Below, one piece after another: positions 20,501 to 35,500 of a stretch of DNA of 64,000 bases. The position numbers and the translations under genes were made by a program. This DNA is from Aquila chrysaetos chrysaetos (lineage: Eukaryota > Chordata > Aves > Accipitriformes > Accipitridae): positions 17,632,743-17,696,742 of the forward strand of contig NC_044027.1 of assembly GCF_900496995.4 (NCBI RefSeq), in the 5' to 3' direction. The notes beneath the pieces were generated by a model. The model worked only from the letters and a program-made list of their open reading frames with translations. It searched no databases and was not told where the DNA came from. Positions within the stretch are counted from its first letter, which is position 1; the number at the start of each line of letters is the position of its first letter.

Positions 20501-23500
20501 GGAGGATCAAAACAGGTGGAAAAAGGAGGAGTGGTGAAAGTTGAATGAGATAGATACCCAGAAGCCAAACTTTTTTTTTTATTGTGCATTTTATTTGATG
20601 AAATAGACTGTTGTATCTTTTGTGCTGCTGTGAATACATGCCCATCTGCTCTAGCATGCTTGTAGTTACTCCTGGTGCCTGTTCAGCTGTTGGCATGTTC
20701 AGCACAACTGAAATTCTCCATCAGCTGCCCCATCCTCCTCCAAAGACAAATAAAGGTCAAGCTATATTTCAAAAGCAGCTAGGCATGCAACTGTCAATCA
20801 GATCTTGAACTTGATGAAGCTTTCATGCTCTTTGCTATAAAAACAAGTTTAATTTTAGTGCTTTTTAAATTTTATTGATACTTGGGAATTGTGGTGTACC
20901 TTCAAATTCTGCCCACAGCTGTTTTGATTTAGCTTAGCTTTAAAAAGTAACTGTCTAAGGAGTCTCTTGGAGCAGTTCTTCCTTAAAGTGATTGCTGCAG
21001 CAGAGCATGGCTCAAAAATATAAGTTCCTAGCAAAATGAGAAGGAAAAAGCTATAAATGAATTGAAAGCTTTTATTGAAGTTATATAAGCATATTTATGG
21101 AAATACTTGACCTCTTGTGGTTATTGCTATGAAACATTTATAAAGGAAACTTACAGTGATGTTCAAATTCAACTCTTTAGCACTCTGGTTAAAACTCAGA
21201 TATATTTTGAGGTGTATCTAATGTATTCCTGAACGGTACTAAAAGGTAAAGACGGCTTTCAGTAGACGATATGTGAGCCTTAGCTTGTGTGCAATTCTGG
21301 AGGCCTCTGAGAAAATTCTAAGTTTGGTAAATAGTGAGTCCTTGTTAAAACAACTATAATACAAGATGCATCAAATTTATGGTTTTGTAATTGACAGCCA
21401 TGTGGATGAGTAACTTTTGGATTAATTTTACTCAGTTATATATACTCTGCATGGTTTATTTTATGAGCTTAGCTAATGGGAAAAGCTAGGGAATACAATC
21501 CAGTATCTTGCAAGTGTTGGGTTGGCTCCTATTTCATCTTTCTGTATTCAATAAAATGTCTTCGGCCCTGGAAGTGCTACATTGTGTGTTGGGATTCTTC
21601 TTATTTAAGTGTATTGAAAATACTGATGCAGCTGAGAAACACAGTTATTTTAAAAATCAGTAGATTGTATTACACTTGAGGATAGAAATGAATAGCAAAT
21701 GAGAATCGACTGAGGGCTTGATTTTTATGCCATTGGAATCTGTCGTAGCTCTGTTGTTGATTTCTATGGGAAGCAGGGTAATCCATCAGCTGGGATCCGT
21801 GATCGCTTCTGCTGAAAATTGAAAGATACCTTTGTTTTCAGACTGGGAATCTGCAATTAGAGTTGGTGTGCTGGATTGTGGGGAAGAAGAGAACTATGAG
21901 ACGTGCAAAGAATATGGTATTCACTATTACCCAACTTTTAGGGTAAGTGGCATAGTATATTGCCTTAGGTAAATGATGCATGCTTTATAGTAACTAAAAC
22001 TGTAACAAACTTGCTTGTGCAGAGTGTTACGTGTAACGAGTTGTTCTTTAGCTGGACTTTTTCTTTGCTGTTTGTGATAAAGCTGCAGGGTTGATAAAAG
22101 ATTAATTTGAGTTCTTGCTGAATGCAATAGCTGATGCAGTTATTTATAGTAGTAATTTAGTCCTCAGTTCTGAATCTGAAAAATTCTTATTGAAGATACC
22201 ATTCTAGAATAAGTACTATGTTGTTACATTTATGTAACACCTCATTGTGATATATTTGTTTGATAATAATAATTTGTATAAGTATTCTTCAATTCAAATG
22301 TTTGTGATTATTAATAATGGTTTTAGTTTTGGTATGTGAAAATACAGGTAACTGCATCATGAAATCAGCTAATTTCATGACCAGGGCTCTAATTAAAAAT
22401 TTACCTTTGATTGATCCTTTACTATTTTTCTAATTAATTTCATAATTTGCTTAAACTGTCTGTTAAAAGGGATCTTGTGTTTGCCAAAATTATCTACCAT
22501 TTTTCATCTTCAGGTCTAAGTGCAATTTTTAACTTCTCTGTCTTTGCCAATCTGTATAATCACATTATTAACTGTAAGTGTAAGCAGAATGTGATAGATG
22601 GAGAGTATTGAATAAACTGTGTTTGTTATGACAGGAGAGGGAACAGGAGATGTTTCACTGTAGAATTTGTGATGTTCTACCCTGATAGAAAGAACAATTT
22701 TTTAAATTTTTTTTTTTTTTTTTTTTTTTACTCCTTAAAGTTTTGGGTGTAAATTGGTATGCACTCTTTATTAGACACTGAACCTTTTCTATTTTATTTT
22801 TTATAGCAGAAGGCAGTCAAGCTCCATTATATATCCTGTTTAACCACTGGAGGGAGTTGAGAAAATGTGAATAGTGTTCTAAGTATATGTGTAGTTGGTA
22901 GTACTGATTTGGTAATGGATCAATATACAGTATTGAATTAAGCATTGTGGTATTTTTCCTCTAAAAGTTGGCTTTATTCTATATCAGAGTTTCGATTGGT
23001 ACCTATGAGCTACCCTCGTATAGCTGAGAAACAGGTCTTTGGAACTCATAGGCTAAAAGGGAAAACTGTCTGCTGAACAGATAGATAAAAATGTTTTGTA
23101 ATTAGAGCTGTAAAAAGTAAAAACTCTTGAAAGCCATTTTTGTTTCTGAACTGAGCTTTCGCCTTGCACAGTGAGTTATTTTCAAAGCAATAATACTTTT
23201 TTTTCTCCCACATAGTACTTCAAAGCATTTACAAAGCAGTTTACTACTGGAGAAAATTACAAAGGTAAGAATATCCTACTGTAAGAAGTCCCCAAAGCAG
23301 TTATCCTATCAGCCAGGGATGTGTCACACAATAAGCAAAATCTCTTTGCCTGTCAATTAGTTTAGACAGCTAGAGATGGGATGGACACTAAATAGCTCTT
23401 TAAGATGTGATATTACAAGTACTGCGTGGAAATAGAATGTCAGGCAGAATTTTAGACAGCAAAACATTTGTTCAAGAACTAAGGGCTCACATTCCTCATT

Positions 23501-26500
23501 TTTTTGAAATGTAGTTTTCACAAATGGCTAGGTAATTTTTTAAAATTCCTTTTTTCCACCACACACCTCATCAGCATGAGATCCAATTTGCTCAATCCTG
23601 ATTCTGGTGCTTTTTGATCTGTCAGCCACTTTCCAGGCATCCTGAATCTCACTGGGAGAACCCCTATTCAGATGTTGACTAACTGAAAACAGGCTTATCC
23701 TGTGTGTCTGAAGGGATCACAGCTTGAGGTGGTTTGTCTGGGAACAAAAGTAATGTTGTCTTTTTCAATGGATTAACATTTAAAAGGCCAGAGGTCAGAA
23801 GAGAGACCACCTGCACCATTAACCCTTAATGTAGAAGTAGACCATAGTTGTACCTGTTACTTTTTGGCATTTGTGAGAGCTTCTGCTTTTTAATTTATTT
23901 CTTTTAAAGCAAATAAAATATTCTCACGCTTCAGTTATTTCCTTGTATTGTTACATGGCTTTGTAACCTCACCTGGTCCATTTGGTAAGAATGGTACACC
24001 TTTGCAGTTTTTAGTGCAAGATGAATATCCTTATTGCAAAAAAGCTATTGAAGTTGCCCACACCAACTATTGTCAAAATGAGCACAGATTTAAAATGAAG
24101 CATTGTTTGAAGAGGAAACCAGCAAGGCAGACAGATGGTTAGATTTGGAAAAGTCTTCAGGTTTTATTAATTTTGGGGTGGGATGATAGCTTTTAAAAAT
24201 GATCTCATCTCAACATTAAAGTGAAATCCTACAACAAACCCTTAGTCCCCGTTCTTCAGCCAAATAGTATTCTTGTTTTTAAGTCCAAATTTAAAACAAA
24301 AACCTGACACAGAAAAACATGAGAATGTATGAAAACCTGCATGTGAATAATTTTTTCCCAGTTTTCTGAAGTGTTGTGAGTTTTTTGTAACCTGTACTCA
24401 GCAGGAGCAGATAGAGAGCTGCAAACAGTTCGTCAGATGATGATTGACTTCTTACAGAACCATTCCCAAGAGTTGAGACCGCCTGCTTGCCCACCATTGG
24501 ATCCAGTTTCGTAAGTTCCTTGTTTAAAATACAGCTGGTGTATGCTTACTATGTTAATTAAATAAAATGTAGAAGGTCCCATTAAAGATGAAGTAAGCTT
24601 TTTTTCTTATTATCAGTTCTGCTATGAGACTGTAAAAGGAAATACCATCCATAACAGTGGGTGTATTGTATTCTACCTATGTTAAATAGCTTTTCTTTTC
24701 TTAAAAGGTCCAGTGATATTACTTCTCTTTTTGACAAGAACAGCCATCATTATACTGCCATTGTGTTTGAAAGTAATAACTCCTATGTTGGACGAGAGGT
24801 AATGTATGACTTATGAATGACATAATGAATATGAATGAATGTTATCATAACACAGAAGAATTTTATGTTATTTAGCCAAGCAAGAAAATTTCTGATTATA
24901 AGACTGAATTAAAGGGTCATAAAGGGCAGGTCATGCATATTTGAGATTTCACAAAGTCAAGGCATTATAATAGGGTTGTTGTATTTAGTCACACAGAGGA
25001 ACATGCTTACAGATGAATGTGATGTCATGTTAACTTCTTCCATTCACGTTTTAGTGGAAGATTAATTTATCAATTTCATTGCTAGCACAATTCTTTTTTT
25101 CTTTCAAGATGTGGAAGACCACAACAAAAATATTGTCAAATTATGTTATTGTTTTGTTACAGCTAGAGAACTGTTCATAATATTCATTCTTCTGGGCAGC
25201 TTTTGTGATCTCAGCTGTTTATAATAATCAAAATTCTCTGGTTCTCTTTCTTCACATATAGGTTTTAGGAAATTACATTCTAAATTAAGATGATAACATA
25301 AAATTATTTTCACAGCTCTGAGGCACTGAGGAGGTAGAAGTCTTTGTTTTTTTGCTTCCCCCACTCCCCAAATAAAATATTTGATTTGGCATCATTTCAC
25401 CACCTAATGAGCCTGCTGTTAGCTTAGACAACTGTTACTTTTCTCTTCCTGCAAAGGTCTAGGATAAGTAAAGAAAATAAATTGCATAATTATCTAGGCA
25501 TAATCTGTGTAGAAACATCCATTGTCTGTGAAATGTTTCTAATTAGATTTGATGCTGGGATGGCCCAGTTGCATAAGCGGAGGAGAGTGTGCTGCCAAAA
25601 GTCAGAATCGCTTTGAGAAGCAGGCTGCTTCCAGACATTTGTGTTCTGGAAGCTGCTGTATTGATACAAGTGGGCATTACTGAAGAGAAGAAACGTGATG
25701 ATTATAAAGTTCTTCAGCTTTTTATCACACTTGCTTTATTACCTGTTGTTATAGGGAAAGACTGAGTGTCATCTGATTAACAGAAAGTGGAGTCTGCTTT
25801 CAGAAGAAAAAATATTTGCTGATGTTATGTAGCATTTTAGCTTTATAGAATAGTTCAGTGAAATAGAAAATAACATTGTTTTCAAGTTTACAGTATAAGA
25901 CAATATGGACAAACCTAATAGAAGTCACAACAGCTGAAGAAAGGAAGGCCATGTGTTTATCACTGATGAAAGGAAGGAATGAAGGGTCTCAAATTACAAA
26001 TTTGAAAGTGAGGGAAAACGTGGCAAAGATAATATTCACATGAAAGGGAAAAGTATAGTGGAAACTGGGAAACTAACGACAGGAAAAAGATATAGAAGAG
26101 GCAGAGAGGAGTAAAAGTAATGAGAAGTAGAAATGTAAGAAGAGTCGGACACATGGAAGGTTTTGTAGGGAAGAATGGAATACTTGAAATGGTAGTATAA
26201 GAGCATAGGCTAATGGAAGGATGTGAGGAGTGTGGCCATTAGAATGGCAAAAGAGGATGCCTTTATCAGTGGGATCTTGAAGGATTTAAAAAGGGAAGCA
26301 ATGTGTATTTAAGCTTTTTTGTTTAAAGGACAAATTTTCATTACTTAGAACCATATCATATTTATCATCGTATTTGTAGGTGCAGCTTTGGCTGTACCTG
26401 ATAGTTGAGTCCTGGCAAATCTTTGAGGCATCCTGATGTTACCACCCTCTTCTGCTTCCTCTAACCTTTGCTGTAATTTACACTTTGCAAAAAAATTTGT

Positions 26501-29500
26501 GCCTATTCCCAGCTGCTCTAGTGCAAAACCCCAGCATCAGGTTTAAACAACTGATGAAGATTGGTTTGAGCTAAGATGCTGGACTGTGAACTGGAACTCT
26601 TGAGATATAAGCACCTATCTCTATATAGAGTCTCTGCTGTGGGGTTGGTAAACAAAAAGAGCTGAACAGACAGCTGGGTGCTGTGACACCACAGACTACA
26701 CAGCTTGATTTGGCAGGGCTTGCCAGGCAAAGCCTTAACTCCTGTGGAGCCCGTAATTGTTTTCTTCTAAATCATGGACTTTGACATCAGAATGCTGTAA
26801 AGTGGTGGGACCAGTGTTTCTTCACTACCTGAAAATTTGCCTTTAGACTCTTACATATATAACATGAAACATAAACCTGTTGGTGCCTGTGGAATATCCC
26901 CTGGGCTATTTTGAGGTTTATGAGGACATTTTATCATTCATTCTAATGTTTTCTTCAGATGTTAGACTTCAAAGGGAAAAGATCAGGATAGATCAAGAAA
27001 AAAATAAATGGAAGATAGGAGTAATAATTTCCAGAGAAGAGTAAATCTTCTTTAACTGAAATTGTTAGTGTCCACAGAATACTCATAGATGTACTTCCTT
27101 GGTGAACAGCTTAATGATACCCTTAAAGGATGATGCACTTCACCTATTTGTATGTCTTGTCCTACAAGATTGGATATTCCTTGAACAATGTATAATTCAT
27201 GTCATCTTTTCATTACCCAGGTTATCTTAGACTTGATCCAGTATGAAAATATCATTGTAAAGAGAGCGTTGAATTTTGATAAGCCTTTTCTTGAGAAACT
27301 TGGTATTACCTCAGTCCCTTCATGCTATCTGATCCATCCAAATGGGTCCCATGCATTAATTAACATGTAAGTAGTTATCTCTCTGAGGAATATGGGGAGG
27401 TTCAGTTAAGCTATAAAAACAATTTCCACAGCTTCCTTTCATACAAAGTAAGTTATTCTATAACCTTTTGCATGTATATAATGACATTGTGTCCTGGCAT
27501 GTAATCAATACACTGTACTGACTGAAGTTGTGTGTTCCATTTCTTTGTGTTTGAAAATTGCCTGTCTTGAATGCTCTCTAGCAATTATTAACTAATCTAG
27601 TGGTCTTGTTATACAGTTTACTCTTTGAATGCTTGTGATACACAGACGTGGGTTATGCCAGTGGAAGTTAGACTTCATCATTTAATAGGGAAAACTAGCC
27701 AAAATGGTGTGGTGGCTAATTATAACCTTTGTGTTGTTTGACTACAATAACAAGTTTATACTGCTGACAAAACTCACTTGTGAAGTAGATGTTTTGAAGT
27801 AGAGTTTCTAACTGGAAATAAAAGCTCTAGGCCGAAGTTTGTTGTTTGGAATTTGATATGCTGAGAGCAATGAGCTGATTGTTAATGAACCATTTAATAT
27901 TGTTACCTGTATTTTTAATAAAAGACCTAATATTACTTTTACATACTACTGTTGCCTATTTATAGCTTTAACCTATTACTGTGATACTTCTGAAAAGAAA
28001 AAACTTTGGAATAGAAGTGAAAAAAATTAATGAAGCATCAAAGTTCTTAAACTTGCTTCTGAGTCAAAATACTTGTTCCATGTGAACATTGCCTGTGTAA
28101 GGCAAACTGACATTTTGATGAAAATGATGTTTCTAATTTTAGATGGAATTTCAAACCTCTAATCCAAATTATTGTTATTACTATTCCTAAATTGAACATT
28201 ATTTAATTTCACTTTGTATCAAAACATAACATGTTGCACTAGGACTGAAAAACATAAAACAAAGTGAATATTTTAATTTATAAATATACTAATTTGCTTT
28301 GGATAGTCACTTAGTCTGAGATTAAAAGTAATCTTTACTTTGTCCATTTATATGCAGTTTGAAGCCTCTACGGTCTTTCTTTTCTTCGTATTTAAAGTCA
28401 TTGCCAGGTGTAAGAAAAAAACTTCTTTTGCCACTTCAGCTACCTGTTCAAGAAAACAAAGAGGAGAGTACAGAAATCAAGGTGTGGAAAGAGTTCGATA
28501 AGTAAGTGATACCCTCGATTTTCAGATCAATGCTTGTTTATTAAAATTTGCTTGCAGTTTTTTCTTGCCATGTGGAAAGCTGTGCTGTAATTTATTATAA
28601 AACCCTAGGGCAGTTCAAAATTGTACTTCATTCCATCCCAGGTGATGCACCTTGAATTGAATAGGTTGGTCACTACTGAATGATCTGCATTCTTCTGCTG
28701 GGTAAAATTAAAGGCGTTCATGCTTAATACTGGAGAAATTATGGCATCAAAACTGAGAGCAAAGCTTTCAGCTGTTGCTTCAACTTCATCCATTTCCCAG
28801 TATATTCAGGTAACACTTGTGAATTAGTTCAATTCTAGCATCAAGGTTACAACTTCTTTATGATTGTGAGCAGTGTTTCAAACAATTCAGAGGTGAAATT
28901 ATTGGGGGCTTTTGGTATTTGGTTTTTAGCAGCAAACATCTGCACTGCTAATGTTTTTCTCCAAAAGTATTGTTAAATGCTTAATTGACTTAAAAATACC
29001 AAGGACTTATCACCGATTACCTGAAGTATATAGATCACTGATTTGAATTGTTGGAAAACTTCAGCAAGTAATTGGTGTCCCTGAAAAAATAAATAGTAAA
29101 ATAACAAGCTATAACGTTTCTGTAGAAAACAAGAATTCTGTGTGTCTATAATAGTGAATCAGTGCCCACTAAAAAGTGCTTGTCAAATGCAAGTATAATA
29201 GAAAATACTATAGTCACTGTAAAAGATGTTTATCATACCAAATCCGGTAAGGTTTATCTTCACCCTCTTTCCCTCTTTGTCTGCTTGAGAGAAGGACGCA
29301 AAGGCTTTGCAGAGAGATAATCCCTCAGCATCTTTAGATGGAAAAGATGTAGGACTGAGTGCTTTCATTTTGTACTTATTTTCCTTTCATGGACACTATT
29401 AGTGTCATCTTCTTTTAATGACTATTATAAAATATTTTATTCTGTTGTCAAAACAACTTAGTTAAATTGAGCTGCTTTCCAGCAAGACAAAATCTTGTTG

Positions 29501-32500
29501 ATGTGAATCTCAAGTCCAAGTATCTTCTAAATAGGATTCTTTGGGGAACCTCGTGCATTCACTTGGATGTCTCTTTATCTAAGAAACTTGAAGCACAATT
29601 TTGCAGTTCGTTTAAATTTAAGCAAGTACATTATTAATTAAGGAGATAAATTCAGAGTAAGTCTGTAGTTTGAGTTGTTAAGAATATAGATTATTCTGTA
29701 TTTTAATATGTTATTTCCTGCATGTTATTTAAGAGGTGGGACCAGCCAGTTTCTTGAATGATTGTTCTTTTAATTGTATTTGTTTTTAGAAATAATAATG
29801 TTACTGAACTCTTACAAGAAGTGTTTAACTCTGTTAACAATGTGAACTTCTGTTTGTTTGGTTACATTACTCTGTATCATACTGTCTAGAGCTCGTACTC
29901 TGAAAGCATTGAAAGATAGGGTGTTTTACTTGATGTATTTGTACTTTGTAAAGTGTTTTTTGTTGTTAGGAGGATATTTGGTTGTGAGAAGGAACTCTTA
30001 AACTCTTTGATTTGCTTTACGTGTTTTACTTGTACCTGTCATAAGGTAGGTAATTCTGTCTTAAGAGCTGGTGTGATTAAAATTGACTGTTAAACTTGTA
30101 TGCAAACAACCTACAGTAAAACTACTGCATTTGGGAGAGGATTTCTAGATTCAGTCCTTTCCAACGTTGAACTTTTTCAGTCTTGTTTGCGCTCCTGCTC
30201 TGTGTATGATCTACTTTTGTTCAACAGAAGCCTCCCTTTTTTCATAGCATGTTATTTTTCTATTTGAGGTCAATCCTGAAGAGAAGCTATAATTTCTTTA
30301 CCCTAGCTATTTCCTTGCTGGCAATGTCAGGGTTATAATTTCATTACAAGGTAAAGCTGGCTGGGAGGCAAAAAGTTTAGTCAAATATAAAGGCAATTCT
30401 TGTATGTGGTTATGCTTCGTTTGTCTAAACTCTGAAGAAAATGACACAAAATTACTCTTTGAAGAGAATACAGTGAAACTCACTGAACTTGACACTCACC
30501 ATACCGAGCACCTGAAGTAACTGCTGTGTCTTCCCATAGTGGTGTAGGTTATACTGCAATCACTGTGGAGTGGCAAATGTTGAGGTTTTAATGACACCTA
30601 CTATATATCAATTTTACCTTCATGACTGGTGAGAAAATGAGCGAAAGAAACCTGCCGCTTTATAACATTATATATGTGTGTTTCAGATCTAAGCTGTACA
30701 TGGCTGACCTTGAATCGGGATTGCATTACCTGCTTAGGGTAGAGCTTGCTACGCACAAGACACTTGAGGGAGCTGAGCTGAAGACCTTCAAGGATTTTGT
30801 TACTGTCTCTGCCAAGGTATACACTTCTAGTCTTTGATTATTTGTAAGAATAAAGTGACTCTAACATAAAATTTATTATGTGACATAAGTCTCTCAAAAT
30901 GTCTTTCAGAATGTTTAAGTATATGCTTCCTCAGTAGCTTAAAAAATAGTTTTGTGCGTTTCTTTATATGTTATTTTTGAGTTACTGTATGCCGTTCTGA
31001 CATACTTGGAGGGTTGAAATGCATTTAATTTAATCTCAGAGGGCTAGAAATTAAATAAAGCTTAAGTAGTCTGCAACATATTGAACAAACACTGTGAATA
31101 TAGTCCATTTATCAGATTTTCAGGATAAGTAGCTATTGTAACTGAGTGGGATTAAAAAAAACCTTTGTTTTGCCTTCTTGACTTTTGGATTTCTTTAGTG
31201 CATACTTGACAAATGGTGTTCTGTTTAGAGATATTAGTAACTTCTGTCTAAATTTTGAATATAATTGAGGTATTGAATTTAATTGAGTATTTCAAAATAA
31301 TGGTAGTATTGAGTATAATTGAGTATTTAAAAAATAAAGATGCTTACATACTACATTTGAGTGAAGGGACTATATATATAATACAATGTGATATGACTTG
31401 AAAAAAAATTGAAATAATTTAACTTCATAATGTCAGCCTACTGAAATGACCAATATCTCTTTATATTTACTTATTGAGCAGCTAACACTTTGTTTTATTT
31501 TAAAGTGAATCAATATCTGTTTAAGGGAATAATAAGGCCTATATGAACTATTTCCAAATATCTGGATTTATCTGAAAATCAGACAGACAGTTTCTTGCCC
31601 CCCCACGGCCATCAGAGGTCAGAAATCTCTAGCTGGCCTCATTTCTTTAAGAAAGTGTGGTGGTAATCTTGCCATCATATTATCCCTAAAACATCCTCTG
31701 TTCTTCCTGATGGCTCCTGGCCAGCTGATGTCATTTGCTTCACTGGCTATTAGTGCATAAATGGGGAATGCTCTCTTTTAGTTGCATGCTCATCTCCAGA
31801 CTGCCATTGTACAAGTGGGGACTGCTGTCCTTTATTTGCATTCTCTTGTTGTGTAACACTTTCCTCGTAGTTCTCATTCATGATTCTCAGGTGTTTCCAT
31901 TAGGAAATTTTTTTATACTATCCTCCTGTGTAACAGCATTTATGGTGATAAATCTTAAGTCACAGAGGTCTCTGGTTCCCTACCTGGGGGATTTTCATTG
32001 TTGCAGAATTAGGTTTTTTGGCAGTCAGTGCAGAAGTCCATTGTTTTTTGAATCCTCGATGAGACTGGTACCTTCCTGAGATACTATTGTCATTTAGAAA
32101 GTAATGGGTGATATTCTGGGGCTCCTACAGGAATAAATGTAATTATAGTATGCAGTCAGTAGTTCAGAGGTGTGCTGGTTTTTTAGACTGTTTAAGAGTT
32201 GTCTTTGAACCCAAACAATGCACATGGCCCCTTGTTAGACACAATACAGACAGTTAGCAAGAGGGAGTTCCTGCCCATTAGATTTGCATGGTATCAAGTG
32301 AGTGGTCTATGAATTAGAGATATTATCGATAGTTGGACAATGGCTGCAGAATGACTGGCATATGTATAGCATGTTCTGTCATACTTTATTTCCCCATCTG
32401 TTGAAATACTGCTTCTTCTGGAAGGGTACTTAGAGGATGGTATGCATACTCTACTTAATTCTGTAGTAATTACAACCATCACTAAAGTAAGATTCCATTT

Positions 32501-35500
32501 CTAGTGTAAAATAATGGCATTACCTCTGATTTACAGTTCCTCACACTCATCTGCCAGACTGGCTTCTTTAAGTTGCAAGTTAAGGAAGTCACTATTTCCA
32601 AATCACTTTGGTAATCACTGTTACACATATGAAAAGGAAAATGCTCTTCTAGATAACCAATATCATCTACATTTACAGAAATCTGAACAAATATTTTATA
32701 AGAACTCATTTTTGTGATTATCTTCTAAGAGTGAGAAGGATTTCAGCCTCTCTGATTCACTTAGGTCTTATGCTCTGTTCTGAGCTATACACTGAGCTGA
32801 ATTACCTTAATGCAAAGTTCTACATAATCTGTCAAAAGTTGTTCTGTAGCGTTTCTGCCTGCTGTTGGGTAGCTTCATTCTACTGGTTAATATTTTGTGC
32901 ATGCAACTCGTATTTTGTAAGCAAAAATTAGTGTGAGATGGCTTTTTATTGAAAGCAGAACAAGTAATTAATTTGCTCATAACAAAAGAAAAATCTGAAG
33001 CATTTTAAAGACAGGTAAAACACATTTAGATAAAGATAAGTGTCTTGCTGCTAATGAGATTTGTGCTTTAAAATGTGGTAAAATATGGGTATTTTCTTCT
33101 TTCTTTTGGTTTTTTTTTTTTTTCACAGCTTTTTCCTGGCCGACAGCCTGTGGTAAAGTTGTTAGAGACCTTGCAAGAGTGGCTGGTGAGCCTTCCATTA
33201 GACAAAATCCCTTATGATGCTATCCTAGATCTGGTCAACAACAAAATGCGGGTAAGCTGTTACTAGTTTCCAGCATAAAATACAGCATTAGTAAAGGATA
33301 AGATTCTATATAAATCTAAGACATCACTTACTGATGGTCCCTCAGTCATAATGGAGTTATAAGAAGGTTAAAATGAAAATAAAGTGAAATCATTACCAGA
33401 AAAAAAATCCACATGAAGGAATTGAAATGAGAGAATTGAAATACACAATCCTGTCTCAGTCTTATAATGAGCAAGCGATCTCTAACATATACGTGTTCCC
33501 TAACGTCAGCTTCAAATGATGCAGGGTTCCCAGCGGATATTTTTGAGTTGCCTTTGCTTGCTGTGCCTGCTGTCAGCAGGATTCTCTTAAAGGTCAGAGT
33601 TTAAGTGATGGGAAATTTACCCACTGAATTGCATATTATTCCTGAAGAGTTTCCCCAAACACTCTTTAATTTCCCGGCACAGTAAAGGCCTTGCTAGGAA
33701 TCCCATCTCACTTTGGTAATGCAAAGCCCTATCACAGGGGTATCTTTGTACAGAAGTTAATATGAGTCTTTCTTCCTGTGAAGTGGGATTGCTATCTGAA
33801 ATTTGGAAACCTCCTGTGTGTTTTAGGAAGCAGAGAGAGAAGTCTGAGAAACTAAAATTTTGCACTGGATTTTAGGCATAATGAATAAGTAGTGGTTTTG
33901 TTTTAAGGAATAATGATGAATTCTACATCTTAGCCTGTTAAGACTTTACCACTGTAAGTTATGTAAACTTTGCTGAGTAATATGGAATTTTTAATGTGCC
34001 CAGGGAAGCTGTAGCTCTGTCAGAGTTTACAGTAATATTTGTGTGTGCGTGTTGTGTTCCTATTGTGCTTAAAGAAAACTTTACAAGTTAAGCTACTTAA
34101 GGTATTCTGTCAGACTAATTAGACATTTGTGATGTGCATTTTAGTAGGTTTGACACCAGTGACTGTACATTGTATATCATGTAATATGTTTGCCAGAGGG
34201 ATGAGTTTTACAATGGTGCATCAGAATATCTCAGACTTAAGGATTGTTATAAGTTTAAAATTTGTTTGCCTTAAGCATGAACTCATTAGCAGAAGTGCAG
34301 AGAGAGTCATTTACTATTCTTTATCCTTGGATCACCTCAATTTCAAGGTAGGATCAGCTGTGACTGCTGTTATGTTCAGTAGTGAATTTAAGTCCCGGAG
34401 CTGCGTATATCTTAAATACTTTTTTTTTTTTTTTCCCCTCCCCCCCCCAGATTTCTGGGATATTTCTCACTAAGAAAGTTCAGTGGGTCGGATGTCAGGG
34501 CAGCAGACCAGAGCTGAGAGGTTATACCTGTTCCCTGTGGAAGCTGTTTCATACCCTAACTGTTCAAGCTGCACTGCGACCGAAAGCTTTGATAAATACA
34601 GGTAAGCAGCAGTTATGCGAGACACTTGAAGGATGAGACAAATATGTACAGCAGTTCTGCTACGCAGTAGAATAAGTAATGGATTAGAGCAAAATTTTTT
34701 TTGCATGTAAATACTCAACTAACAACATGTTGGTGGAGGACATTGGCTTTCAAGGCTTAGCTTTCAGGTTTGCACCAGCAGAGGTCAGAGCATAGCTTTA
34801 CTGCAGCGGGAAGGCTTTGAAAGAAAGCGTGTCAGTTTGTCCTTGCTTTGAAATGTGGTAAATAAAGTATGTGGCCCTAAAGATGTGAGCAATAAAGCAG
34901 AAAAAGGAGAGAATTTCAAACAAAGACATTTTGAACTACCTGAAAAGGGATGAACATTGTTCAGGTTACCTAAGGTTACACTGCTAATTTAATTTGAGAA
35001 GAATGAGATTTAACCATGCAGTTTAGTAGCTATAAAAGATGTACAACCATTAGCCAATCCTTCTGTAATGTTATTTCTTAAATACTGAATGCTGTGACTG
35101 TTTGGGGGTTTTTTTTCAGCTGAATGTACCTAGTGTCCATTAATCTGTGCAGTGATATACTACTTTGCAAGCACTCTGTAAAATTGCTGATTTTTAGACT
35201 TGCAGCATCTTGTGAAGCAGAGTGTTAATATTCTGGTGATGATTCCCGTTTAAGAACCGTGCTGGATATATAATCTATTTTCCTCGCACAATGGAAATAG
35301 AATTACTAATGGTAAAATATTCGCCTTCATATGTTTTTATTCTTGCCAGGACAGTGCTTTGTTTGGTTATAGTTCTATTTAGTTTTCATTTAAAGCCTTT
35401 TTAATGTCTCTTTGAAGGAATATAAGAATGCTAGATGGACTGTTACTAGATCATAAAACTCAGAAATTTGCAATTTGTCAGTTGCTGATTGTATGTTAAA

